DNA of 64,000 nucleotides. Origin: CADEED01 sp964444835 (lineage in GTDB: Bacteria > Pseudomonadota > Gammaproteobacteria > Steroidobacterales > Steroidobacteraceae). The stretch's first letter is position 1. Each line of letters starts with the position of its first letter. The notes below the pieces were generated by a model. That model did no database searches, was not told the origin of the DNA, and worked only from the letters and a program-made list of their open reading frames with translations. Positions 56,236-63,972 of the stretch are shown here, one piece after another. The stretch lies in NCBI GenBank assembly GCA_964444835.1, contig CAYUIT010000016.1:1-64000 (forward strand), written 5' to 3'. The translations under genes were made by a program, and so were the position numbers.

Positions 56236-57149
56236 TGGCTGTCTCGCCCGAGCGTTCGCCAAGCGCGCGGTGTGGTGCCAGCCACGGCGCGCATCGCACG
56301 AAACAGCGCCGATCGGGTCCCGAGACCGACGTGGTCCGCGACTTCATCGACCGAGCGAGCAGATTGCCGCAATAGTCGCTGCGCCACGGCGACGCGCTTG
56401 CGTCGCAAGTATTCTTGCGGCGTACACGCAAAGGCCTCGCGAAACATGCGCGAAAAATGGAACCGGGACATCGCGGCGGCTGCAGCCGCCTCTGCCACTC
56501 GAACATCGCGCCGGTAGTTAGACAGCAAGAAATCGGCACCGAGGTGTAGCCGCCGCAAAATCTCTCGTCTCGTCGCGGCTCGCAGCTGCGCGAACGCTGA
56601 TGCGGCCGCCAGTGCTTTCGAATGCGTAAGCCACACGCGCTCAGCAAGCAGCGTGAATTGATCCTCGAGCCACTCGTCGCCGCTGGCCCCTTGCAACACT
56701 CCCCAGCGAATGAATCGAAGCACGGGTGCGACCGTGGTATCGAGCAAGCGCAGGTGCTCACTGAGCTCGACCGCCGCAGCCGCATGCGGTAGCGGCTCGA
56801 GTATTGCCCCCTCGCGCAACGGCAGTGCAGCGCCGACCTCAGCCATGAGTCCCGGCCGAAAGAAAACGCAGAACGACTCGATCGGCACTCGCGCTGCAAT
56901 CGAGCTCCCATAAATGCGTCCCTCGTTGAGTACGAGGTAGCTGTCATCGTCGACAGCGACTCGGCGCCGCTCGACGAAGTACTCCTCGGAGCCGCCCGAG
57001 GCCATTTTGATGGAGAACGCTTGTTGGTAGCGCGAGTACTCCGCGCGCTTCGCCTGCGCAAGAATCACACAGTTGCGAGTACCCCACCAACGATAAAACT
57101 CACGCGCGTAGTTGGGATCGGAGACACGCGGCATTTCGCGCAGGATCAT
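56232..57149 (-). CDS. AraC-family transcriptional regulator
   Basis: About 305 residues from ATG 57149 with SD GGAGGTG. The C-terminal double helix-turn-helix reads DVRVAEAAAAAAMSRFHFSRMFREAFACTPQEYLRRKRVAVAQRLL and SVDEVADHVGLGTRSALFRAMRAVAGTTPRAWR. The N-terminal part is a cupin-like sensor (YLVLNEGRIYGSSIAARVPIESFCVFFRPG). It is divergent from the secreted protein at 57251, which it may control, and convergent with the one at 55108. Confidence 0.88.
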   Translation of the reverse strand: MILREMPRVSDPNYAREFYRWWGTRNCVILAQAKRAEYSRYQQAFSIKMASGGSEEYFVERRRVAVDDDSYLVLNEGRIYGSSIAARVPIESFCVFFRPGLMAEVGAALPLREGAILEPLPHAAAAVELSEHLRLLDTTVAPVLRFIRWGVLQGASGDEWLEDQFTLLAERVWLTHSKALAAASAFAQLRAATRREILRRLHLGADFLLSNYRRDVRVAEAAAAAAMSRFHFSRMFREAFACTPQEYLRRKRVAVAQRLLRQSARSVDEVADHVGLGTRSALFRAMRAVAGTTPRAWRTLGRDSH

Positions 57150-57250
57150 CGGGCACCTCCGTCGAGCCACCACTCGCGCGGCGCATCACAGCCGCGCTCG
57201 ACGCGCAAAGTTTGCAACAACTTACGGTCGCGAGCGTACGACTATTGCGT

Positions 57251-57811
57251 ATGCGAGTCCTGTTCGTCCCTATTCTGAGCTTGCTCTGGAGCACACCGCT
57301 TGCCGCTGCTTGCTCCGATATCGTCCATCGCGCGTTCGATTTCTGGGCAGGCGAGTGGCTCGTCCGCTCAGGTGCCAAGATCGTGGGCGAAAACACCGTG
57401 ACGGCCGTCGCCGAGGGCTGCGCGCTTCGCGAGGAGTGGCGCGGCCGTGACGGCTCGACGGGCACTAGCCTCACGTTCTACGACACGGCACGCACACAGT
57501 GGCATCAGACCTGGATCGGTGGCGATGGCGGCGCGCTCTATTTGGATGGTGTGTTTCGCGACGCAACTTTGCAACTCGAGGGCACTCGCATACTCCGCGA
57601 TGGGCGACGCGCTACCGAGCGCATCGAATGGACTCCGCTGCAGGACGGCAAGGTTCGGCAGCGCTGGGATCGCCGTATCGAGGGTGAGTCCGAGTGGCAA
57701 GTCGTCTTCGACGGCATCTACGAACGGGTGTCGCGCGCCCACAAGCTATCGAGCGACCAGCGGCCTCCGCCAAACACCGCGATCGTCACCAACATGAGCC
57801 CCCAAAAGTAG
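57251..57811 (+). CDS. Secreted lipocalin-like (DUF1579-like) protein, function unknown
   Basis: About 186 residues from ATG 57251 (MRVLFVPILSLLWSTPLAAAC); the frame is open 13 codons further up. After the signal peptide comes a short beta-barrel-like domain: HRAFDFWAGEWLV, EGCALREEWRGRDGSTGTSLTFYD, WHQTWIGGDGG, ending about WQVVFDGIYERVS. Cys residues at the mature N-terminus and in EGCAL could pair. The last 25 or so residues look unlike the family and lie antisense to the DoxX gene, a 94-base overlap. Confidence 0.68.
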   Translation: MRVLFVPILSLLWSTPLAAACSDIVHRAFDFWAGEWLVRSGAKIVGENTVTAVAEGCALREEWRGRDGSTGTSLTFYDTARTQWHQTWIGGDGGALYLDGVFRDATLQLEGTRILRDGRRATERIEWTPLQDGKVRQRWDRRIEGESEWQVVFDGIYERVSRAHKLSSDQRPPPNTAIVTNMSPQK

Positions 57812-58182
57812 TGTTGGCCAAGTGCGGCCTCAAAGCCCTCGGTCAGCAGCACGTGCGCGTACGACACCACCGCAAGTACGTTGACGGCTAACAACCCGAG
57901 TGCGGCATAGCGCGTGCAAAGGCCCATCACCAACAGCGCGGGAAACACCAGCTCACCCGCGGTGCCTGCCACAGCCGCCAATGCAGGCGACAGGACCGGC
58001 ACACGATACTCCTCTTCGAACAGCCACACGGTGCCCGGCCAATCGCTGAACTTCAGCCAACCCGACTTCAAGAACTGCCACGATACATACACTCGCAAGC
58101 CCAACAGCAAAAGCGATTGCAGCGGTTGCGTGAGAGTGGCGGCGACGGCGTTCACGCGCGGCACGAAAGCAAGTACAGACAT
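57718..58182 (-). CDS. DoxX-family membrane protein of bufferin-like operon
   Basis: A 154-residue inner-membrane protein with four segments, from ATG 58182 (MSVLAFVPRVNAV). DoxX marks are LLLLGLRVYVSWQFLKSGWLKFSDW, LSPALAAVAGTAGELVFPALLVMGLCTRYAALGLLAVN and FWGLMLVTIAVFGGGRWSLDSL. It follows the DUF2063 gene by 65 bases on the same strand. DoxX proteins are frequent partners in DUF2282/DUF692 clusters; a redox or membrane role is assumed, not shown. Confidence 0.87.
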   Translation of the reverse strand: MSVLAFVPRVNAVAATLTQPLQSLLLLGLRVYVSWQFLKSGWLKFSDWPGTVWLFEEEYRVPVLSPALAAVAGTAGELVFPALLVMGLCTRYAALGLLAVNVLAVVSYAHVLLTEGFEAALGQHYFWGLMLVTIAVFGGGRWSLDSLWARDTRS

Positions 58183-58247
58183 GGCGGCTCCGGTCGTAAA
58201 GAGTGTGTGGTGAGGCTCGGAACGAGCACCACAGACGACCGGCGTTA

Positions 58248-59009
58248 TCAGCCAATTATTGCAGCAACGCAGCCATCGCCAAACAGACGCGCGAGCGCTT
58301 GCTGCAGCGCTTCGATCGCTAGCGCAGACTGTTCGAGCGCTTCCTCGAGAGACTGTCCGTCGTGCAAGGCGCGCACGAATCGGCATTCCTCAGCGCTGAC
58401 GCGCCGCAGCTCCACGTCATCGCTCGCAGCGCGATGCACGACCACGCACTCGCCTCCCAGCGCCAGGTCGATCGGTACACTGGACGCTTGATCGCGATTC
58501 GCACGCCACACTGCGAGCACCGGCACGCTCGCTTCAATCACCGCGAGCGATGGAATGAGTTGCAATCGCACGGCACCGAGACTATCGGGTGCGACGTTGC
58601 GGAGCGCGTCCACGCCGATCCGCTCGCTTTCGGGCGCCACCGCAGCAGCCGCCACAGCCCACTCGAGCTGCGCAAGCTCGGTGAGCCAGGCGTACGGCGT
58701 GTCGGCCAAATGTTGTGCGAGAAAGCGCGGGAAATGCGCACCGACCCAATGTAAGTCGCCGCGCGCTGAAGGATGCGCGTCGCGGTACTGCGCACTGAGT
58801 TGCTTGAAGTAATCGGTGCCGACCCGACGCTCGATCACAGGATACGTGCTACGCAACGCCGCATCGAAGAAGCTGCGCGAGTTGTGTCGGTACACGGCCA
58901 AGCGAGCCGCTGCGGGTATCGCCGCGTCGACGACAAAGCTCGTCGGTGCATCGGCCGCCGTAAGCAAATGCGCCGCAAACGCGGACTGGATCTCACGCAG
59001 CGTCGGCAT
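58248..59009 (-). CDS. bufC: DUF2063 partner protein (BufC-like) of MNIO enzyme
   Basis: A 253-residue soluble protein. The N-terminal DUF2063 domain (PF09836) is recognisable: LREIQSAFAAHLLTA, LAVYRHNSRSFFDAALRSTYPVIERRVGTDYFKQLSAQYRDAHPSARGDLHWVGAHFPRFL. The C-half contains LAQLEWAVAAAAVAPESER and a late helical region. In bufferin systems this protein presents the precursor peptide to the MNIO enzyme. Its start overlaps the end of the DUF692 gene by 17 bases, consistent with a stable complex. Symbol given by analogy with described clusters. Confidence 0.85.
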   Translation of the reverse strand: MPTLREIQSAFAAHLLTAADAPTSFVVDAAIPAAARLAVYRHNSRSFFDAALRSTYPVIERRVGTDYFKQLSAQYRDAHPSARGDLHWVGAHFPRFLAQHLADTPYAWLTELAQLEWAVAAAAVAPESERIGVDALRNVAPDSLGAVRLQLIPSLAVIEASVPVLAVWRANRDQASSVPIDLALGGECVVVHRAASDDVELRRVSAEECRFVRALHDGQSLEEALEQSALAIEALQQALARLFGDGCVAAIIG

Positions 59010-59853
59010 GAGTCCTCGCCAGAAACTGATCTGCCGTGCGCGCCTCAGCGAGGAGCACTTCGAGCGCAGGCAACTCCGTATCCCACTCGATCAGTGTGGG
59101 ACGCGGCCCGACGCGGACGAGCGCGTACTGAAACAATTCCCATACCGGCGATGCCACTGTCGACCCGTGATCGTCGATCAGCAGCGTGTGCTCACCTACC
59201 ACTTTGCGCGTATGGCCGGCGAGGTGGTATTGACTCACCGCGTGCGCCGGGAGTGCGTCGAGCACGGCGCGCGGATCGCTCCCGAGATTGTGCGCATTGA
59301 CGAATAAGTTATTGATATCTACTAACAACTCACACTGCGCTTCCTGCACGATCGCAGCGAGGTACTCGCCCTCGGTCAAGCTCGAGTGTGCGAATGCCAC
59401 ATACTGCGAGACGTTCTCGAGCAACAGGCGGCGCCCGAGTGCGTCTTGCACTTGGCGAATGCGGCTCGCCAGATGGTGGACGGCCTCTTCGGTGTACGGC
59501 AACGGCAGCAGATCGTTGAAATGCGCGCCGTCGATCGCGCCCCAACAGGCATGCTCGGACACGAGCGCTGGCTCGAAGCGCCGCACGGCCGCCACCACCT
59601 GCGCGAGGTGATTTGCGTCGAGCGCATCGACGCCCCCCAGCGCCAAACCCACGCCGTGCAAGCTGATGGGATAGCGTTCGCGGAGTCGATCAAGCTCGCG
59701 CGGTGCATAGCCGCCCGCGTGAAAATAGTTCTCGGTGTGAACTTCGAGAAACGCAATGTCCGGTCGCGACTCCGCGAACTGCACAGCATGTGCTGCGCGG
59801 TAACCGATCCCGGCTCGCGCGGGAATCGTGCGGTTGCCAACGAATCCGGACAT
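58993..59853 (-). CDS. bufB: DUF692 multinuclear iron oxidative enzyme (MNIO, BufB-like)
   Basis: A 286-residue TIM-barrel enzyme. Metal-binding positions are all visible: EVHTEN (39-42 region, Glu41), SLHGVGL (His66), SEHACW (Glu100, His101), LLENVSQY (Glu146), LVDINNLFVNAHN (Asp179, His188), YHLAGH (His210, His214), DDHG (His229) and EWDTE (Glu256, Asp258). Enzymes of this family modify cysteines of DUF2282-type precursors to thiooxazole-like heterocycles. It lies 15 bases after the precursor gene, as in known bufferin operons. Confidence 0.92.
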   Translation of the reverse strand: MSGFVGNRTIPARAGIGYRAAHAVQFAESRPDIAFLEVHTENYFHAGGYAPRELDRLRERYPISLHGVGLALGGVDALDANHLAQVVAAVRRFEPALVSEHACWGAIDGAHFNDLLPLPYTEEAVHHLASRIRQVQDALGRRLLLENVSQYVAFAHSSLTEGEYLAAIVQEAQCELLVDINNLFVNAHNLGSDPRAVLDALPAHAVSQYHLAGHTRKVVGEHTLLIDDHGSTVASPVWELFQYALVRVGPRPTLIEWDTELPALEVLLAEARTADQFLARTHADAA

Positions 59854-59868
59854 TGCGCCGCGAGCGTC

Positions 59869-60126
59869 CTACATCTTTGCGTCGGGCTTCGTCTTGCCGC
59901 CCATCTTTTCGCACTCGCCCGCAGGTACCTTCTTCCACTCCTTCGGATCATTGTCCGTCTTCGCTTGGCCCGCACAGGAATGGCCGTTCGCTGCGCAATC
60001 GTTTTGGCCGGCTTTGGCAATGCCGTAGCACTTTTCCATCGCCTTGTCGGCACTGAAGCTCGTATCGGCGCCCAGCGCAAAGAGGCTGCCGACGACGGCG
60101 GCAATAGCTAGAGTTTTGCTGTTCAT
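59869..60126 (-). CDS. bufA1: DUF2282 bufferin-like precursor peptide
   Basis: An 85-residue precursor from ATG 60126 (MNSKTLAIAAVVGSLFALGA). The N-terminal signal peptide spans about 20-26 residues. The mature part has four Cys (33, 44, 51, 72) in the DUF2282 pattern: MEKCYGIAKAGQNDCA, GHSCAGQAKTDNDP, EWKKVPAGECEKMGGK. Bufferins are exported RiPPs whose modified Cys bind copper and protect cells. First gene of the operon with the DUF692, DUF2063 and DoxX genes. The upstream region has a 10-bp inverted repeat. The frame is open further upstream, but without family-like sequence. Confidence 0.92.
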   Translation of the reverse strand: MNSKTLAIAAVVGSLFALGADTSFSADKAMEKCYGIAKAGQNDCAANGHSCAGQAKTDNDPKEWKKVPAGECEKMGGKTKPDAKM

Positions 60127-60194
60127 GAGGATTCGCTCCAAGGGTAAAACGTCAGAATGGATCGCAGCGCGGCGCCGATCTCGGACCGCGGTGT

Positions 60195-60216
60195 CAAGTG
60201 ATCGCTCGATCACTTG
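60195..60216. promoter_or_regulatory. Perfect 10-bp inverted repeat upstream of bufferin precursor
   Basis: CAAGTGATCG, two bases, then its exact reverse complement CGATCACTTG. It lies 69 bases before the precursor start and about 50 bases after the stop of the upstream SDR gene on the same strand. There is no T-run on either side, so an operator is likelier than a terminator. Confidence 0.55.
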
Positions 60217-60265
60217 CTCACATCGGTACAGACCGTCGTCCCCAAGCACTTATTGCAAAGATTCA

Positions 60266-61018
60266 TTACAAAAACACATCGCCGCCGTTTGGACTGATGC
60301 ACTGACCCTGGTAGTGGCGTCCCGCGTCGCTCGCCAAGAACACGTAGCTCGGCACGATGTCATCCACTGTTGCGATCCGGCCCAATGGAATGGCTTGGCG
60401 AATCTGTTCGAGAAGGTCGGGCGGCACGTCGGCCAACATGCGCGTTTGCGTTGCACCCGGCGCGACGCAATTGATATTCACGCCGCGCTCGCCGATCTCG
60501 AGCGCGACGGAGCGCGTGAACGACAAGATTGCGCCTTTGGCCGCCGTGTAGGCGGCAAAGCCCGGTGCACCTTTATAGGCCAACTGTGAGGCGGTGTTGA
60601 TGATCCTCCCCCACTTGCGCGCGTAGAGCAGCGGCAAGACGCGGCGCGTCATCAAGAAGGTGCCGCGCACATGTACCGCCATCACGCGATCCCAGTGCTC
60701 GATCGGCATCGCCTCGACGGGCGCGCCCAAGGCAACGCCCGCGTTGTTGACGAGAATATCGATGTGACCAAACGCATCGATCGCCGCTGCGACGAGTCGG
60801 GCGCAATCGGCATCGTCGCTCACATCAGCCTCGACGGCGATTGCACGGCCGCTGGCTGCCATGATCTCAGCAACGACCTCGCGCGCGGCGGCACTGTCTG
60901 CGCCGCTCGGACCATTCACGACGACGCACGCACCTTCACGTGCAAACGCGAGCGCGATTCCGCGACCGATGCCGGTCGCACTGCCAGTCACGATGGCTGT
61001 CCGATTCGCTAACCGCAT
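60266..61018 (-). CDS. Short-chain dehydrogenase/reductase
   Basis: A 250-residue classical SDR. Nucleotide motif TGSATGIGRG, NNAGVALG, and catalytic residues in INTASQLAYKGAPGFAAYTAAKGAIL (Ser, Tyr, Lys), followed by NCVAPGATQTRM. It resembles glucose 1-dehydrogenase and 3-oxoacyl-ACP-reductase-like SDRs; the C-terminus SPNGGDVFL is the common GG-D type ending. The substrate is not evident. It is upstream of the bufferin operon on the same strand and divergent from modB. Confidence 0.85.
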   Translation of the reverse strand: MRLANRTAIVTGSATGIGRGIALAFAREGACVVVNGPSGADSAAAREVVAEIMAASGRAIAVEADVSDDADCARLVAAAIDAFGHIDILVNNAGVALGAPVEAMPIEHWDRVMAVHVRGTFLMTRRVLPLLYARKWGRIINTASQLAYKGAPGFAAYTAAKGAILSFTRSVALEIGERGVNINCVAPGATQTRMLADVPPDLLEQIRQAIPLGRIATVDDIVPSYVFLASDAGRHYQGQCISPNGGDVFL

Positions 61019-61168
61019 CCGCTGTTCTCCTTGAGATGTGACGCCAGGAATCGATGATAGCCTTCCGCAGCGTCTGCGGCGCAGCGCATTGTGGTTCGAT
61101 CGCCGTGCTTGTCACCCGATATATCCATCGGTATACATCGAGAACCAACCAAGAACAGGGAGTGGGAT

Positions 61169-61855
61169 TTGCTCGAGCCGGCCGAGTGGCAAGCACTGCG
61201 AACGAGTCTGACGGTCGCGACCTTGGCGGTGGTGGTCGCCCTGCCGCTGGCCGTCGCGACTGCGTGGCTGCTCGCACGAAAGCAGTTCCCCGGCAAGCTG
61301 CTGCTCGACGGGCTCGTGCACGCGCCGTTGGTGTTGCCACCCGTGGTGGTGGGCTACCTACTCCTGCTCACATTCGGTGTGCAAGGTCCGATCGGTGCAT
61401 GGCTTGAGAGCACGTTCGACATCCGGCTCGTGTTCACGACGACAGGCGCCGCAATGGCTGCGGGCACCATGGCATTTCCGATGATGGTTCGCGCGGTGCG
61501 CTTGTCCATCGAGGCGATCGACCCAGGTTTGGAGGTTGCCGCCCGCTCGCTCGGCGCACACCGCTGGGATCGCTTGCGCACGATCACACTGCCGCTCGCA
61601 TTGCCAGGGATCGTCGCCGCTGCGATCGTGGGCTTCGCCGCAGCGCTCGGTGAATTCGGCGCCGTGATCACTTTCGCGGCGAATGTTCCCGGCGAAACGC
61701 AAACGCTGCCACTCGCCATCTACAGCGCCTTGCAGACCCCAGGCGGCGAGACCACCGCACTCAAGTTGGCGCTCGTCTCACTCAGCATCGCTCTGATTGC
61801 ACTCGTCCTGGCAGAGTGGTTAGGCCGGCGAGCCCGCACGCTCGCATCGCGCTGA
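61169..61855 (+). CDS. modB: Molybdate ABC transporter permease
   Basis: A 228-residue inner-membrane subunit. I chose TTG 61169 (LLEPAEWQALRTSLTVA), which follows AGGGAG and gives the normal ModB length; an ATG at 61091 would add 26 unlikely residues. About five segments, with APLVLPPVVVGYLLL and the EAA loop EVAARSLGAHRWDRLRTITLPLALPGI, then GEFGAVITFAANVPGETQTLPLAIY, diagnostic for ModB. It is two bases from modC. An imperfect inverted repeat CCGAT...ATCGG (61116-61131) lies upstream; no modA is present. Confidence 0.92.
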   Translation: MLEPAEWQALRTSLTVATLAVVVALPLAVATAWLLARKQFPGKLLLDGLVHAPLVLPPVVVGYLLLLTFGVQGPIGAWLESTFDIRLVFTTTGAAMAAGTMAFPMMVRAVRLSIEAIDPGLEVAARSLGAHRWDRLRTITLPLALPGIVAAAIVGFAAALGEFGAVITFAANVPGETQTLPLAIYSALQTPGGETTALKLALVSLSIALIALVLAEWLGRRARTLASR

Positions 61856-61856
61856 C

Positions 61857-62975
61857 ATGCTGCACGTTGCGACCCAGCACTCCGTGGGCGGCTTCACGCT
61901 CGACGCCCGCATCGCGAACGAGAGCGGCGGCGTCACGGCGTTGTATGGTCCGTCGGGCGCCGGCAAGTCGACCATCCTCGGCATCGTCGGCGGCCTAGTC
62001 CAGCCCACTCACGCCACGGTCGTCGTGGGCGACACGACACTCCTCGATACCGCACGCCGCGTACACGTCCCGATGGAACAGCGACGGATTGGTTGGGTGT
62101 TCCAGGACTCGCGGCTGTTTCCACATCTAACGGTTGCGGACAATCTCGACTACGGTGCGCACCGCGCCGTACGCCTGCCGGCAAGCGCGGCCGTCGCCAC
62201 CATCGAGCGCGACGCTGTCATCGCGACGCTTGGAATCGGTGCCTTGCTCTCGCGCAAACCTCATACGTTGTCGGGGGGTGAGCGCCAGCGCGTCGCGCTC
62301 GGTCGAGCGTTGCTGGCCCGGCCCCGCTTGCTATTGCTCGACGAGCCACTCGCGTCACTCGACATGGAACGCCGCGAGGAGATCCTGGAACTGATCGATC
62401 GGATCAAGCGCGAGTTCCGCGTGCCGATGATCTATGTCACTCACAGCCTCGGCGAAGTGCTGCGAGTCGCCGATCACTTGGTCGTTCTCGAAAACGGCCG
62501 AGTCGCCGAGCAAGGCCCCGTCGACCGATTGCTCGCCAATGCACAGTCGCCTTCGATCCGTAATCGGCCGGAGTTCGGCGCTGTACTAACAGGTGACGTA
62601 ATCGAGTTCGATCCGGCGCGCTTTCTCGCGGTGGTGCGTGTCGGCGATGCCTTACTCCAGGTGAGTGCCTCGACGGGCGTTGTCGGCAGCACCGTTCGGG
62701 TGCATGTGCCCGCTCGTGAGGTCATTCTGGCGACCGCCAGACCGGCGCGCGTCTCGGTCCGAAACGTGTTGCCTTGTCAGGTGCTCGCCCTCACGCCAAC
62801 GGACACCGGTACCGTTCATGTGCAGCTTGCCCTCGGCGCAACGCAGCTCGTCGCCTCGATCACGGCGGACGCCGTACGAGAGCTCGAACTCACGCCAGGT
62901 ATTGAGGTATTCGCGCTGATCAAGTCGGCCTCGGTCGACTTGCCTGCCGGCGCCCGCTCGCTGCGCGTCAGTTGA
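61857..62975 (+). CDS. modC: Molybdate ABC transporter ATPase
   Basis: A 372-residue ATPase. Walker A YGPSGAGKST, signature LSGGERQRVALGRALL, Walker B LLLLDEPLASLDMERR and the switch His in YVTHSLGEV. The C-terminal region contains a Mop/TOBE domain (SVRNVLPCQVLALTPTDTGTVHVQLALG ... FALIKSASVDL) that binds molybdate. The PMEQRRIGWVFQDSRLFPHLTVADNL stretch is typical of ModC. It lies one base after modB. Confidence 0.95.
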   Translation: MLHVATQHSVGGFTLDARIANESGGVTALYGPSGAGKSTILGIVGGLVQPTHATVVVGDTTLLDTARRVHVPMEQRRIGWVFQDSRLFPHLTVADNLDYGAHRAVRLPASAAVATIERDAVIATLGIGALLSRKPHTLSGGERQRVALGRALLARPRLLLLDEPLASLDMERREEILELIDRIKREFRVPMIYVTHSLGEVLRVADHLVVLENGRVAEQGPVDRLLANAQSPSIRNRPEFGAVLTGDVIEFDPARFLAVVRVGDALLQVSASTGVVGSTVRVHVPAREVILATARPARVSVRNVLPCQVLALTPTDTGTVHVQLALGATQLVASITADAVRELELTPGIEVFALIKSASVDLPAGARSLRVS

Positions 62976-63101
62976 GGTCAGCCGCTTGTCAGTCGCGACC
63001 CGCCCCGGCATCATGGGCCGGCGCTGCGTGCCCCGGTCTCCACCAATATAACGGCACGCGCCACGACCCTCGATAACGTCATCATCAGGTAGGCAAACAA
63101 G

Positions 63102-63863
63102 ATGCTGGAACTCCTCTCGAGCCCTGAGGCATGGATCGCTTTTGCGACGTTGACCGCGCTTGAGCTCGTGCTCGGCATCGACAACATCATCTTCATCTCG
63201 ATCTTGGTGGACAAGCTGCCCGAAGCGCAGCGCAACCTGGCACGACGCATCGGCCTATTCATGGCCATGTTCATGCGCGTGGCATTGTTGTTAGTGCTGT
63301 CGTGGATCATAGGCCTCGTCAAGCCGATGTTCGTGATCTTTGGGCAAGAGATTTCGGGGCGCGATCTGATCTTGATCCTGGGTGGTCTGTTCCTCGTGTG
63401 GAAGAGCACGAACGAAATCCACGGCTCACTCGAAGGCGAAGAAGGTGATAAGTCCTCGGCGGTCAGAGCGACCTTCGCCAGCGTGATCATGCAGATCATG
63501 ATCATCGACTTGGTGTTCTCGCTCGATTCGATCATCACGGCGGTCGGCATGGTCGACGACGTGCGCATCATGATCGCGGCCGTCCTCGTGTCCGTCGCAT
63601 TGATGATGGTGTTTGCGCGCCCAATCGGCGAATTCGTATCGCGCCATCCCTCAATCAAGATGTTGGCGCTGTCATTCCTCGTGGTCGTAGGCGTCGTGCT
63701 GATCGCCGAAGGCTTCGACCACAAAGTGCCGAAGGGCTACGTGTACTTCGCGATGGCCTTCTCGCTCGGTGTCGAGATGCTCAACATCCGCATGCGCAAG
63801 CGGTCCAAGAAGGTCGTCGCACTGCACAGCCACTACGAGCCGGAGCGCCCACCAGCGAAGTAA
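63102..63863 (+). CDS. TerC-family integral membrane protein
   Basis: A 253-residue inner-membrane protein with about seven segments. TerC hallmarks with buried acids are ALELVLGIDNIIFISIL and IDLVFSLDSIITAVGM; also RIGLFMAMFMRVALLLVLSWIIGLV and LVWKSTNEIHGSLEGEEG. Family members are linked to manganese export or tellurite resistance. The C-terminus is basic and cytoplasmic. I looked for a manganese (yybP-ykoY) riboswitch in the 126-base leader and saw none. Confidence 0.92.
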   Translation: MLELLSSPEAWIAFATLTALELVLGIDNIIFISILVDKLPEAQRNLARRIGLFMAMFMRVALLLVLSWIIGLVKPMFVIFGQEISGRDLILILGGLFLVWKSTNEIHGSLEGEEGDKSSAVRATFASVIMQIMIIDLVFSLDSIITAVGMVDDVRIMIAAVLVSVALMMVFARPIGEFVSRHPSIKMLALSFLVVVGVVLIAEGFDHKVPKGYVYFAMAFSLGVEMLNIRMRKRSKKVVALHSHYEPERPPAK

Positions 63864-63900
63864 CGCCGCGCGCGCGGGCGTGCCGGCGGATTATGTTACT

Positions 63901-63926
63901 CACGGCCCTCGAGGTTGAGGGCCGTG
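63901..63926. terminator. Hairpin terminator after TerC gene
   Basis: A perfect 10-bp stem CACGGCCCTC/GAGGGCCGTG with a 6-nt loop, 37 bases after the TerC stop. The following sequence (TCCTATGG) is not T-rich, so it may be Rho-independent in shape only. Confidence 0.6.
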
Positions 63927-63972
63927 TCCTATGGCAGCCGATGTCATGCCACTCATACTCCGGAATGAGCGC

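Noticed and set aside
61116..61131. ModE operator before modB
   Set aside because: Only a 5-bp CCGAT/ATCGG pair around an AT-rich centre; too weak to call as a feature.
62976..63101. Possible yybP-ykoY manganese riboswitch before the TerC gene
   Set aside because: TerC genes often carry one, but the 126-base leader shows no matching conserved loops or two-helix layout that I can find.
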